64,000 nt of DNA from Nelumbo lutea. Taxonomy: Eukaryota > Streptophyta > Magnoliopsida > Proteales > Nelumbonaceae. Below the pieces are notes generated by a model. That model was not told the DNA's origin. It did no database searches and was given only the letters and a program-made list of their open reading frames with translations. This document shows, in pieces, positions 46,401-49,787 of this stretch. Position numbers and translations under genes: made by a program. The stretch spans positions 74,000,383-74,064,382 of the forward strand of contig JAKGHH010000002.1 of NCBI GenBank assembly GCA_022828595.1. Reading direction: 5' to 3'. Numbering within the stretch: position 1 is the first letter of the stretch; each line of letters starts with the position of its first letter.

Positions 46401-49074
46401 TCCTTCCCCTTTGTTGTTCCCAGTTAAAGAAGTCTGGTCAAGGCCAATTCCACCTAAAATTGTTGGTTTTTGTTGGGAAGTGTATTATGGTAAAATTAAT
46501 ATTGTGGACAATGTACAAAAAAAGAGACCTTTTTCATGCTTGTCCCCCAATTGGTGCATTTTATGTAAAGTGCAGAATGAGGACTGTAATCACCTACTGA
46601 TTTCTTGCTCTCTTACAGTAAATATTTGGAATTGGGTTTTTATGTTGTTTGGGTACAGGTGGAACCTGTCTCCTGAAGTAAATCTGCTTTTTGATCCGTC
46701 TTTTTTTGGTTGGCCAACAAAGAGAGGGAAAGTAATGTGGAAATGTATTAGGGCAGCCCTCTTATGGACCATTTGGGAGGAAAGAAATGCCAGAATTTTC
46801 CAGGAGGAGAGAAGCATTGCTGAAATAAAGGATTGTATATTGAGAAGGGAAATCCTTTGGCTAAAAACTACTGATCTCTTTGCGGATTACCCTAGTGATG
46901 ACTTTCGAAGGAGTTGGGCAGCAGTGGCCTCCACATCATCCAAGAAAAATAGAACACAAGCAAGTTGGTTACCCCCTCTAGAAGGAGTTGTAAAGTTGAA
47001 CTTTGATGGGAGCAGTCAAGGCAATCCAGGACCTTCGGGTATAGGAGGGATCTTGAGGAATAAAGATGGCAACATTCTATCCTTATTCTCAGGTCCAATG
47101 GGTTATGGAGACTCTACAAGGGCTGAGATATTATTAGTGGTACAAGGACTACAGATTTCCAACCAATTTGGAGTGACTAATTTGATAGTTGAAGGAGACT
47201 CTAAGGTGATAGTGGGATGGATGTCGAACCCAGAAACTGTTGTTTGTGGATATAGGGACATCATCAAAAAAGTCAAATGGCTTATGAGAACCATGTCAGT
47301 TAGCTTTCAGTGGGTTAGTAGATCAGCAAATGCTTTGGCAGATTCTTTAGCTAAACAAGGGGCTTCAAGGGATTCTCTGTTTTTGGCTATTTTGTAACTG
47401 CAATCTGAAAAGAGTTGGGTTTGGAGCCACCTTTAAGGGGAGGTAACACCTCGTGCCTCCTCTTAGGGTGCTTCATGCTTGTACTATTTCTATCTCTATT
47501 TAATAAAATACCATTCATTCATCAAAAAGAAGAAGAAGAAGAAAAAGAAGAAGAAGAGGTTCTGTCGAGAGTCTATGGTTTGTTACTGTTCACACCCTAA
47601 AATATTTTTCGTTGACATATTGAAAATAATTACAAATGGGCCCTTGAATAGGTGCCCAAATAGAAAATAAAACATGAAAGGACATAAATGCCCTTACACT
47701 CTCAACAAGTAAATTGTTTTCAGTTTTCAGATTCAAAAGGTGTTCTAATGAGTGCCCAGAAAACACACCAATACCAGTTATTGAGAATGGAAGAACACAC
47801 TTTCTTCAAGATTGAGGAGCCCTATAATTTCTTTTCTGAATATGAAGTTCCAACACACTAATAGTTAGCTTGATCAGTGGAACTAAATCTATAGAACCAA
47901 GATTAGGAAACAAAGAATGAAAGTTTATACTCAAAGAGAAAAAGGCTTTGGAAATTTTGTAAAATGGTGCTGTGTTAAAATCCCCATCTTACAAAACAAA
48001 AGTTATAGATTTGCGGAGCTCGATAGACAAAGGAGCAATATAAGCTGGAGATTCAGAGGAATCACAATCACACATACGTGCACAGAGGGGGGAGGGAAAG
48101 ACTTTAGTTTGATTGAGGCAATTTATAGGGATAAGGGTGTGGAGGAATCAAAGAGCATTGTCTAATTGACGCAATTTATAGGGATGAGGGTGTGGAGGAA
48201 TCAAAGAGCGCCATTTTGAGCGTATCTCAGATAAGAGGTTCTTCATTGATGAGAAGGCTGTTAGTGAAGATTTGGAAAGGGCTGTTCTCACCATAAATTA
48301 AGTGATTTATTAGGGGCAATGTCGATATTCCATTTTTTTATTAATTTGGTCAAAAACATAATTTTCCACTTCCATCTAAGAAAACCAGCAATAAGTAAAT
48401 TGGTTGCAAACTATAGGGGTGTTTTAATAAAATACAAACTAGGGGGTAGGTGTTAGTAAATACACAAAACTATAGGTTATCCTTATTTTTATTATAAAAT
48501 ATTGTAACAATGATACCAGAGCTTTTCTTCTTTATTATTATATTCTAATTGTTAGTATTAATCTTTTAATAACTTTCTGAGTATCTTTTCTAATACTGTT
48601 TTCCTTGTTCTTGTGAACAGAAAAGTTATTGCTGAACTGTTTAATAGTACTCATGATCAACTATACCATCCAAAGCGTAATTGGACGCTTGCAATGAGGG
48701 AACATCTGAACAAAAGCTTGGGAGAGGATGGCCTCATAAGGGAATTCCGCCTGTCAAAACCAACTTTGTTTCTTGCTCACCCGCTTCCAGAATGTTCATG
48801 TAGAACTCCAGGATCTGCTGAGATTCCAATTGCGGTAAGGGGAAGTGATGGCCAATTATTGTATGGAGGTGAAGATGAATGCCCTAAATGGATGCAGCAT
48901 GGTCTAGAAATGGCTTCCCTGAAGACCTTCAGTGCACAAGAAGGCAGAAACGATGAAACTAAGTCATCAGAAGATGAAATAGATTTGGATGAGCCAGAAT
49001 CCGATGAAAGTGGCAGCAGAATGGATGCATCTCCACCTCCAGAACAAGATGAGGAAATGGATCCTGATGATTAG
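611..49074 (+). CDS. Plant O-fucosyltransferase family protein (DUF246/GT65-like), 3' eight exons
   Basis: Spliced join: 611-681, 764-852, 948-1191, 28685-28797, 39087-39177, 40227-40355, 40864-41417, 48621-49074. Every in-window intron is GT-AG and all exon phases agree, giving one frame of about 580 residues to a TAG stop at 49072-49074. Family landmarks: [18 protein letters not shown] near the visible start, [32 protein letters not shown], a [18 protein letters not shown] segment, then RWPDF and [12 protein letters not shown]. The tail is rich in Asp and Glu. Relatives are Golgi type II membrane proteins thought to transfer fucose from GDP-fucose; the signal-anchor exon must lie left of the window. 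At the place where many plant relatives have H-L-R, this protein reads FHPGLTRE, so activity cannot be assumed. No stop or frameshift interrupts the exons, so the gene is probably functional. The substrate is unknown, and I give no gene symbol because I cannot tell which subfamily member it is. Confidence 0.85.
764..852 (+). CDS. O-fucosyltransferase exon
   Basis: The acceptor is TTTGCTAG and the donor AG|GTTTCT. It encodes [19 protein letters not shown] plus QESTQSKGI, continuing directly from the previous exon. It ends two bases into a serine codon completed at 948. The NATLVIPE motif is characteristic of plant O-fucosyltransferase-like proteins. Confidence 0.85.
948..1191 (+). CDS. O-fucosyltransferase exon
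   Basis: The acceptor is TTATACAG. The exon runs open for 81 codons to CTACAG before the donor GTAATG. It includes [20 protein letters not shown] and ends [12 protein letters not shown]. It is the last exon before the 27.5-kb intron. The extra upstream residues of an ATG-started reading at 886 are intronic. Confidence 0.88.
1841..2073. mobile_element. hAT-type MITE, copy 1 of the ATCGATACGATACG family
   Basis: This 233-bp element has TIRs CATGGTTTAAAGTATCGATA and, reading inwards from the right, CAAGGTTCAAAGTATCGATA; both continue ACGATACG. It is flanked by the exact 8-bp duplication ATTTCAAC at 1833-1840 and 2074-2081, which fits the hAT superfamily. There is no coding sequence. Related copies lie at 49788 and 56439. 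Confidence 0.8.
2082..2660. other. AT-rich intronic sequence, nothing recognised
   Basis: The open frames here are low complexity and Lys/Phe-rich in AT-rich DNA. I see no domain, repeat boundary or RNA structure. Confidence 0.5.
3910..4616. mobile_element. hAT-like non-autonomous element inside copia-1
   Basis: This 707-bp element begins CATAGTTTTCAAGG and ends CCTTGACAACTATG, an imperfect TIR pair. It is flanked by GGCCAAGC at 3902-3909 and 4617-4624. If the terminal C/G pair is counted as host, the shared flank reads as 10 bp, so the TSD is 8-10 bp; the 8-bp reading fits hAT. The ends are rich in CTAGGCG-type motifs and the middle is AT-rich with a CTTT microsatellite. The copia-1 integrase frame resumes on the other side. 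Confidence 0.75.
4368..4431. repeat. (CTTT)n microsatellite
   Basis: A run of CTTT/TTTC units with few interruptions inside the hAT-like element. On the minus strand it would read as a Lys/Glu/Arg-rich frame, which I do not take as a gene. Confidence 0.85.
4791..5802. other. Unassigned sequence between two copia remnants
   Basis: A CTATAAATAGG box at ~5260 looks like a TATA element and could belong to a degraded LTR, but no second copy or TSD was found. At ~5690-5780 the + strand reads an acidic Ser-rich stretch ([13 protein letters not shown]) that I cannot assign. No gene is supported. Confidence 0.35.
5803..8400 (+). mobile_element. Ty1/copia remnant (copia-2), integrase to partial 3' LTR
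   Basis: From ~5815 the + strand shows the integrase core ([27 protein letters not shown]), then the integrase C-terminus, reverse transcriptase ([17 protein letters not shown] at ~7075, YVDD at ~7330) and RNase H to the DLFTKA box at ~8205. A polypurine tract (GAGGGAGGGGGGGG) at ~8282 is followed by about 100 bases of LTR-like sequence. Several frameshifts and stops break the polyprotein; gag, protease and the 5' LTR are missing. A LINE piece begins where the LTR stops. Confidence 0.82.
8405..8668 (+). mobile_element. LINE (L1) ORF2 fragment, reverse-transcriptase/zf-RVT linker
   Basis: The + strand encodes pieces of the segment that follows the L1 RT palm: RKRxS-like KKGYLS, then [20 protein letters not shown] with one frameshift, then DHRVKWDLV. 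It matches the same segment of the L1 at 45600-45850. It lies between the broken LTR of copia-2 and the LTR of copia-3, with no TSD. Confidence 0.65.
8669..8931 (-). repeat. copia-3 3' LTR
   Basis: In element orientation it starts TGTTAGGATTATTTAATTG at 8931 and ends near TGAATGATTACA at 8669, the expected TG...CA. It carries a (GA)n/(CT)n leader and a TATA-like ATATAAATAA. The 8669 edge is inferred from where LINE homology stops; there is no second LTR to compare. Confidence 0.6.
8942..10256 (-). pseudogene. copia-3 reverse transcriptase and RNase H
   Basis: 9912-10256 encodes RT fingers/palm ([20 protein letters not shown]), and a YVDDIIIT box lies at ~9880. A frame change follows, then 8942-9817 stays open for 291 codons: [40 protein letters not shown] and the RNase H end. 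The D-E-D RNase H residues appear present. The frame break between the two parts makes the polyprotein non-functional. Confidence 0.8.
10290..11640 (-). pseudogene. copia-3 integrase
   Basis: 11405-11638 encodes the GAG-pre-integrase part ([11 protein letters not shown]) and the core start. 10290-11198 is open for 302 codons with [34 protein letters not shown] and the Ser/Pro-rich spacer into RT ([23 protein letters not shown]). The sequence between them is out of frame. Confidence 0.78.
11932..12866 (-). pseudogene. copia-3 gag C-terminus and protease
   Basis: 12384-12848 is the gag capsid part ([20 protein letters not shown]) and ends in a degenerate zinc knuckle [10 protein letters not shown]. 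11932-12384 holds the protease active site in [12 protein letters not shown] with D-S-G intact. The gag N-terminus is lost at the truncation. Confidence 0.75.
12931..12948. repeat. Left target-site duplication of L1-A
   Basis: TAAAGCTAAGTATCACTT, identical to 24897-24914. The last two T residues could belong to the L1 poly(A) (T on this strand), so the duplication is 16-18 bp. Confidence 0.85.
13038..13805 (-). pseudogene. L1-A ORF2 C-terminus: linker and RNase H
   Basis: An open 255-codon segment. It starts in the linker ([13 protein letters not shown]) and contains a plant-type RNase H (RVT_3) with [15 protein letters not shown], an E in LKDEISAV, D in [13 protein letters not shown] and D in [10 protein letters not shown], so the D-E-D-D set is visible. 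The zf-RVT part at 13813 is in another frame. The role would be RNA removal during target-primed reverse transcription. Confidence 0.8.
13813..14541 (-). pseudogene. L1-A ORF2 zf-RVT region
   Basis: A 242-codon stretch includes the PWKAI segment, [20 protein letters not shown]-like [14 protein letters not shown], and the zinc-finger segment [20 protein letters not shown] and [15 protein letters not shown]. Its first codons ([10 protein letters not shown]) come from a rearrangement that re-uses sequence of the RT FADD box. Confidence 0.78.
14510..14619. repeat. 16-bp direct repeat at the L1-A internal deletion
   Basis: ATTGTATCATCCGCAA occurs at 14510-14525 and 14604-14619. The second is the natural FADD-box coding sequence (minus strand). 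The first sits where the ORF2 protein jumps from shortly after the RT palm to the pre-zf-RVT part, with roughly 180 residues missing compared with the L1 at 45400-46000. Confidence 0.7.
14542..14766 (-). pseudogene. L1-A ORF2 reverse transcriptase, palm part after copia-4
   Basis: Minus-strand translation gives [20 protein letters not shown], then [16 protein letters not shown]. The Q-G-D-P-L-S and F-A-D-D boxes are both intact. The reading frame joins that at 20234-20898 once copia-4 and one TSD copy are removed. Confidence 0.85.
14767..14771. repeat. copia-4 target-site duplication, left
   Basis: CTCTT, identical to 20229-20233. A 5-bp duplication is standard for copia integrases. Confidence 0.85.
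14772..15044 (-). repeat. copia-4 3' LTR
   Basis: 273 bp, TGTTTGCTGG...AACCAACA on the + strand. Compared with the other LTR it has an extra 14 bp (TAGCTAAGGCCCAA), which looks like a local duplication, and three substitutions. A TATATATATG box lies centrally and a GAAGAA-rich leader near the low-coordinate end. Confidence 0.9.
15045..15056 (-). promoter_or_regulatory. copia-4 polypurine tract
   Basis: In element orientation TTGAGGGGGAG directly precedes the 3' LTR, as expected for the plus-strand primer. Confidence 0.85.
15070..16496 (-). pseudogene. copia-4 reverse transcriptase and RNase H
   Basis: 15729-16496 (255 codons) is [42 protein letters not shown] (N-A-F changed to N-D-F), and an intact YVDDMVITG. 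15070-15681 (203 codons) is RNase [41 protein letters not shown] (one residue short of the usual DRKSTSGY), [20 protein letters not shown], and DVLTKGL. A frame break near 15690-15730 separates the two. Confidence 0.85.
16497..17913 (-). pseudogene. copia-4 integrase
   Basis: 17407-17913 carries [20 protein letters not shown] (zinc-binding HHCC region with [11 protein letters not shown]) and the catalytic core start [29 protein letters not shown] and QQNGVA. 16693-17295 and 16497-16763 hold the C-terminal part ([16 protein letters not shown]) and spacer. A stop and frame changes around 17300-17410 break it. Confidence 0.82.
18101..18869 (-). pseudogene. copia-4 gag C-terminus, zinc knuckle and protease region
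   Basis: 18588-18869 contains the zinc knuckle-like [13 protein letters not shown], lacking the last cysteine of C-C-H-C. The protease region follows in broken frames: [20 protein letters not shown] at ~18250-18300, then [16 protein letters not shown]. The D-S-(T/G)-x-x-S-N-H-M-T entry lies just right of 18301 in another frame. Confidence 0.7.
18824..19483 (-). pseudogene. copia-4 gag capsid
   Basis: A 219-codon open stretch with the UBN2-type gag pattern: [66 protein letters not shown] and EELDHH. The ATG at 19483 is plausible as the start because the leader and primer site lie ~480 bases upstream. The frame shifts before the zinc knuckle. Confidence 0.82.
19958..19969 (-). promoter_or_regulatory. 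copia-4 primer-binding site (initiator tRNA-Met)
   Basis: TGGTATCAGAGC in element orientation, abutting the 5' LTR. It is the classic complement to the 3' part of plant initiator methionine tRNA used by copia elements. Confidence 0.9.
19970..20228 (-). repeat. copia-4 5' LTR
   Basis: 259 bp, the partner of 14772-15044. In element orientation it starts TGTTGGTTCGGCTGATTTAA and should hold the promoter. The primer-binding site follows directly. Confidence 0.9.
20229..20233. repeat. copia-4 target-site duplication, right
   Basis: CTCTT, matching 14767-14771. The L1 reverse transcriptase codons continue across when one copy is dropped. Confidence 0.85.
20234..20898 (-). pseudogene. L1-A ORF2 reverse transcriptase, N-terminal part
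   Basis: [60 protein letters not shown], and [14 protein letters not shown] at the first catalytic aspartate (usual AYDRV changed to VYDLV; Asp kept). It ends at the copia-4 TSD and continues at 14766. Confidence 0.85.
20888..22144 (-). pseudogene. L1-A ORF2 AP endonuclease and linker
   Basis: Starts [20 protein letters not shown] at 22144. The catalytic glutamate motif (usual Q-E-T-K) reads I-Q-K-L-K-R, so the glutamate is lost. Then [12 protein letters not shown] and, near the end, TSDQGPI where S-D-H is expected. The linker at 20888-21133 has [20 protein letters not shown]. Frame breaks near 21780-21800, 21150-21320 and 20888. Both changed residues suggest the nickase would be dead even without the frameshifts. 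Confidence 0.83.
22182..24821 (-). pseudogene. L1-A ORF1 (RNA-binding protein), frameshifted
   Basis: Starts [19 protein letters not shown] at 24821 and stays open for 259 codons, including [17 protein letters not shown]. Just past the stop, in a shifted frame, lies [20 protein letters not shown], the RRM/DUF4283-like part found in plant L1 ORF1. Further pieces at 23189-23833 and 22857-23192, acidic and Ser-rich, and a basic C-terminus ([20 protein letters not shown]) end at ~22182, 37 bases before ORF2. At least three frame changes are needed, so this is a pseudogene. Confidence 0.72.
24897..24914. repeat. Right target-site duplication of L1-A
   Basis: Exact copy of 12931-12948. It marks the 5' end of the L1, whose ORF1 start codon is ~75 bases inside. 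Confidence 0.85.
24915..25955. other. Plain AT-rich intron sequence
   Basis: No domain, LTR, TSD pair or structured RNA seen. Short T-rich tracts near 25570-25610 only. Confidence 0.5.
25956..26169 (-). mobile_element. L1 3' end stub (RNase H terminus and 3' UTR)
   Basis: Minus strand: [17 protein letters not shown] (end of the RNase H domain, with A-E where A-D is usual), then a 3' UTR ending at TTATCAAAAA at 25956. It is a severely 5'-truncated copy of the same L1 group as L1-A. No TSD is evident. Confidence 0.72.
26560..26875. repeat. Dispersed plant repeat with GGGGTTAGCTACATGAATCC core
   Basis: Starts at a (CAT)n run, then CCTTATCCCAGCTATGTGGG and GTTAGCTACATGAATCC, which resemble a repeat I have seen widely in plant genomes. 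I cannot assign a class with certainty; a SINE or a decayed non-coding element is possible. Confidence 0.4.
26862..27692. repeat. Local duplication of ~145 bp, second copy split by a TIR element
   Basis: 26862-27005 (CTGAATATTGTCATTGTACA ... GGAACTGATTGAAAATGTG) is repeated from 27134 (CTGAATATTGTCATTGCACA) and, after the 27237-27668 element, resumes at ~27669-27692 (GGAACTGATTGATAATGTG). The first copy serves as the empty site for the insertion. Confidence 0.65.
27237..27668. mobile_element. Non-autonomous TIR element (GTTARAGAGAACC ends)
   Basis: Ends GTTAAGAGAACC and GGTTCTCTAAC are imperfect inverted repeats. The interior has many GGTTG/CCGGTT motifs and an AT-rich centre, and no coding sequence. 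The flanking duplication has decayed, but the neighbouring duplicate at 26862-27005 shows the unoccupied site. Confidence 0.6.
27719..28345. mobile_element. Element X, copy 1 (hAT-like, non-autonomous)
   Basis: About 627 bp with ends TGGTTTGTAAAATA and TATTGAAATTGCAACCA. It is collinear with the two halves of 33497-36386 (shared landmarks: AAGTCACTATAATTCAAA, GGTTCTCAATCTAATCAAAA-like, and CAACTCTACATGGCAAAATG). There is no coding sequence. The TSD is too decayed to read. Confidence 0.65.
28685..28797 (+). CDS. O-fucosyltransferase exon isolated between two giant introns
   Basis: The acceptor is CTTTTCAG and the donor AG|GTAAGT, a near-ideal consensus. It encodes [20 protein letters not shown] followed by [17 protein letters not shown], then two bases of an arginine codon. 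This 113-bp exon lies 27.5 kb from its upstream neighbour and 10.3 kb from the next. Phase and protein continuity link it securely to both. Confidence 0.88.
28798..30045. other. Intron sequence; possible tiny LINE 3' remnant near 28886
   Basis: At 28886-28930 a T-run followed by GATAAATTAATAAAAGATAG resembles the reverse complement of an L1 3' end, but it is too short to be sure. 29930-30045 contains two diverged copies of a ~60-bp unit ending TGTTTAGA. Otherwise nothing is recognised. Confidence 0.4.
30066..30136 (-). mobile_element. 71-bp 5'-truncated LINE insertion
   Basis: T-run of ~16 then GGATCAGCAAGAAGATTGAA and an AT-rich remainder, like the 3' tip of an L1 read in reverse. It is flanked by the exact 20-bp duplication ATGTTTAGATGTCTGAATTC at 30046-30065 and 30137-30156. 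Such very short copies are the expected product of early-terminated reverse transcription. Confidence 0.72.
30170..31585 (-). pseudogene. L1-B ORF2 zf-RVT and RNase H
   Basis: 30920-31585 (221 codons): [54 protein letters not shown]. The RNase H at 30170-30680 is read in broken frames ([18 protein letters not shown], then [24 protein letters not shown], EGDSK) and ends LANxGVYRQ near 30240. Confidence 0.72.
31740..32516. mobile_element. hAT-like non-autonomous element in L1-B
   Basis: 777 bp with imperfect TIRs CAGTGATTTAAAA and TTTTAAAACACTG. AGGCGCAC/GGTGCGCC-type motifs lie beside each end and the interior is AT-rich. The flanks GTTTGTTA and ACTTGCTC may be a TSD decayed by transitions. 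L1-B coding ([10 protein letters not shown] on one side, QGGLGIGNL on the other) resumes across it. It resembles the element at 3910 in composition but has different ends. Confidence 0.65.
32517..33488 (-). pseudogene. L1-B ORF2 reverse transcriptase, central and C-terminal part
   Basis: 33399-33488 encodes [20 protein letters not shown] and GAFIEGR. 32821-33084 has [20 protein letters not shown] with FADD intact. 32521-32689 has [20 protein letters not shown], ending [11 protein letters not shown]. Several frame changes separate these. Confidence 0.78.
33489..33496. repeat. Element X copy 2 target-site duplication, left
   Basis: CTTGTAAA, identical to 36387-36394. Eight bases fit the hAT superfamily. 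Confidence 0.65.
34035..36232 (+). mobile_element. 5'-truncated L1 (LINE-C) with internal tandem triplication
   Basis: + strand ORF2 C-terminus: [20 protein letters not shown], then [47 protein letters not shown] (usual N-F-D-G changed to N-F-N-D, so the first RNase H aspartate is lost), [16 protein letters not shown] and [14 protein letters not shown]. It ends in a 3' UTR and AAAAAAA at ~36225. No clear TSD. Confidence 0.78.
34198..35766 (+). repeat. Tandem triplication, 3 x 523 bp
   Basis: Units 34198-34720, 34721-35243 and 35244-35766, each starting GTTTCAAAGAAAGAGACC and ending near CCAAGGCCTTTTGGCATT. By eye, units 2 and 3 are identical apart from the last junction bases, and unit 1 differs at two sites (CAGACAAGG versus CGGACAAGG; CCCAATTAAG versus CCCAACTAAG). 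The unit covers the zf-RVT to RNase H start of LINE-C. 523 is not a multiple of three, so the frame is broken at each junction. Confidence 0.95.
36387..36394. repeat. Element X copy 2 target-site duplication, right
   Basis: CTTGTAAA, matching 33489-33496. Confidence 0.65.
36395..37916 (-). pseudogene. L1-B ORF2 endonuclease and RT N-terminus
   Basis: 37614-37916 begins near [20 protein letters not shown] and keeps the catalytic glutamate in LIQETN. 37333-37578 has [20 protein letters not shown]. 37067-37264 has TSDHCPISL (S-D-H present). 36709-36903 is the linker ([20 protein letters not shown]). 36400-36560 encodes the RT entry ([19 protein letters not shown]). Frameshifts separate all five. 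Confidence 0.75.
37917..39010 (-). mobile_element. Decayed LINE ORF2 pieces (RT palm and RNase H)
   Basis: At ~38310 the minus strand reads a FADDI-like RT box; at 38560-38620 it reads [18 protein letters not shown] and [13 protein letters not shown], the RNase H pattern of a second LINE lineage; 38770-38960 gives [12 protein letters not shown], like the ARNEKVF linker. Stops are frequent. It may be one or two old copies. It ends ~75 bases before the exon at 39087. Confidence 0.55.
39087..39177 (+). CDS. O-fucosyltransferase exon
   Basis: The acceptor is TTCTTCAG and the donor CAG|GTTATT. The first base completes the arginine codon from 28797. It encodes [15 protein letters not shown] and [15 protein letters not shown]. 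The FHPGL stretch occupies the position where many plant relatives carry the H-L-R motif. Confidence 0.87.
39178..40226. other. Intron with a diverged direct repeat
   Basis: 39298-39475 and 39768-39925 are weakly similar in the same orientation (landmarks CATGAAGAGTGAA / CATGTCAAGAGTGAA, AGAACAG, GAAGGATAGGAAA-like, TGTAAATGGAATGAATAAAG / TGCAAATGAAATGAAAATAG). A 19-bp stretch around 40120-40170 (TTGACACTAAATCTTCTTTT) is also repeated. No gene seen. Confidence 0.45.
40227..40355 (+). CDS. O-fucosyltransferase exon
   Basis: The acceptor is TTGTCTAG and the donor GAG|GTACAC. It is exactly 43 codons, phase 0 at both ends: [20 protein letters not shown], then [23 protein letters not shown]. The basic Y-R-R segment followed by CPLMPEE is typical of this family. 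Confidence 0.87.
40864..41417 (+). CDS. O-fucosyltransferase exon, catalytic-domain C-terminal half
   Basis: The acceptor is TTGTTGCAG and the donor AG|GTAAGA. This 554-bp exon begins [20 protein letters not shown] and includes [20 protein letters not shown], a proline-rich [14 protein letters not shown] stretch, EGWYGW, and [20 protein letters not shown]. The nucleotide-sugar-binding half of the domain is expected here from family knowledge. It is the longest exon and is fully open. Confidence 0.9.
41490..41890 (-). other. Possible LINE 3' remnant with poly(C)/poly(A) tracts
   Basis: Starts like the reversed 3' end of a LINE (AAATTTATTCATAGAAATGAG). A C-run of ~18 and an A-run lie at 41594-41632. 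The minus strand at 41642-41890 is open for 82 codons with Trp/Lys-rich content I cannot assign to a family. Confidence 0.3.
42306..42319. repeat. LINE-D target-site duplication, left
   Basis: ACATGGACCTTCTG, identical to 43351-43364 (up to 15 bp if the preceding A is counted). Confidence 0.88.
42320..43350 (+). mobile_element. 5'-truncated L1 (LINE-D) with TSD
   Basis: A 1,031-bp insertion in the last intron. It reads in one frame for ~280 codons: [14 protein letters not shown] (zf-RVT), [50 protein letters not shown] and [11 protein letters not shown]. One frameshift at ~43125 precedes the final [12 protein letters not shown] ~140-base 3' UTR ends in ~16 A residues. The same L1 group as A, B, C and E; among the younger copies by coding integrity. 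Confidence 0.9.
43351..43364. repeat. LINE-D target-site duplication, right
   Basis: ACATGGACCTTCTG directly after the poly(A) of LINE-D. Confidence 0.88.
44260..45022 (-). mobile_element. Ty1/copia fragment: primer site, leader and gag N-terminus
   Basis: 44267-44527 (minus) encodes [20 protein letters not shown] followed by GGRGKLGF and DPNYSKWSR, the copia gag N-terminus. At 45008-45020 the minus strand reads TTGGTAACAGAGC, a one-base variant of the tRNA-Met primer site, so the 5' LTR should start at ~45021. There LINE-E sequence begins within ~40 bases instead, so the LTR is missing. The ATG-started frame at 44898 is a chimera of leader and LINE and not a gene. Confidence 0.68.
45062..47560 (+). 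mobile_element. 5'-truncated L1 (LINE-E)
   Basis: + strand from RT palm ([37 protein letters not shown] where F-A-D-D has become F-V-D-D), linker ([40 protein letters not shown]), zf-RVT and a complete RNase H, then a 3' UTR and a tail near 47520 that has become AAG-rich. The first part has two frameshifts; the last 350 codons are open. No TSD found; the left edge abuts the copia fragment. Confidence 0.85.
46345..47397 (+). pseudogene. LINE-E ORF2 C-terminus: zf-RVT and intact RNase H
   Basis: 350 open codons. The zinc-finger segment [20 protein letters not shown] with [18 protein letters not shown] is at residues ~33-95. After [16 protein letters not shown], RNase H begins [20 protein letters not shown], with E in [13 protein letters not shown] in [13 protein letters not shown] and D in [12 protein letters not shown]. 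All four acidic residues are visible, the best preserved RNase H in the window. The upstream ORF2 is broken, so it would not act in cis. Confidence 0.85.
48112..48211. repeat. 53-bp tandem duplication
   Basis: ATTGAGGCAATTTATAGGGA and GGTGTGGAGGAATCAAAGAG recur 53 bases later with two changes (GAGGC/GACGC and GATAAG/GATGAG). Confidence 0.85.
48621..49074 (+). CDS. O-fucosyltransferase last exon
   Basis: The acceptor is TGTGAACAG; the first base completes an arginine codon (phase 1). It encodes [20 protein letters not shown], a Cys-containing [11 protein letters not shown] segment and an acidic tail ending QDEEMDPDD before TAG. The tail, with many Asp, Glu and Ser, looks disordered. It lies 7.2 kb from the previous exon. 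Confidence 0.9.
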
Positions 49075-49660
49075 AAACAGATGAGTATACATAATTCTTT
49101 CTGGCTCAGCTCATTGAATTGGCAATCAGTTACCAGCAACCTCATCATCATCATCGAGATTTTTACTTGGGGGTGGCAGATGCCACTAGGATGAAGCTGG
49201 GGCTATTAGTGTTAAATTTTTGAAGGGAAGAAGGATCAACATTCTTTCTTCAGAACTAAGGGGTGCTGCAAAGCTTACTGCAGATGGACAAGATGATTTC
49301 TTCAGTGATAGCTTCATCTTCTGTTTGAGGTGCATTATGCACTTCCGTTTGAGGTGCATTCTTCAGTGATAGCTTCTTCAACGATCCTTGTCATTTTTTT
49401 CCCTTTTCTTTCTCTTACATATACGGCAGACAGACTTGTACAATTTTTTGAGTTTACATGGCAAGATCTGTAAGTGACACCAATATTGGCAATTGTTCCT
49501 TATACATGTCAGGCTTCGTGATATGATTTGTGATGATTTCTCAATATATATAATTCTATGTCCAAGGGAATGCTTGCTGCCAGTCCATCCGATTACAGTC
49601 AACATTGACACGCACGATACACAAAAATTGTATATTGTGTTTATAAAGGTTTGATACTTC
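49075..49660 (+). other. Probable 3' UTR of the O-fucosyltransferase gene
   Basis: Non-coding sequence after the TAG stop, without transposon features. 49296-49381 contains short tandem duplications (TTCTTCAGTGATAGCTTC twice, GTTTGAGGTGCATT twice). No canonical AATAAA decides the end; the extent is a guess. Confidence 0.4.
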
Positions 49661-49787
49661 ATTTTTCTTTTTTCTTTTTCTTTCTTTTTGTTAATTTTTC
49701 AGAGGATTTCTTTATGTTTAAATAGAAAGAAACCCCCTAAATCTCTCTAAACAGCATTCAGTAGGTTCAAAATCCGATACGTATCAA

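Larger units (their letters stand above)
43575..48485. repeat. ~90-bp inverted repeats bracketing 4.9 kb
   Basis: 43575-43665 and the reverse complement of 48400-48485 share TATTTACTAA-ACCTA-C-CTAGTTTGT-TTTTA and more, at roughly four in five positions by eye. They may be the termini of a TIR element into which a copia fragment and LINE-E later inserted. No matching TSD was found and no transposase is visible. Confidence 0.5.
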
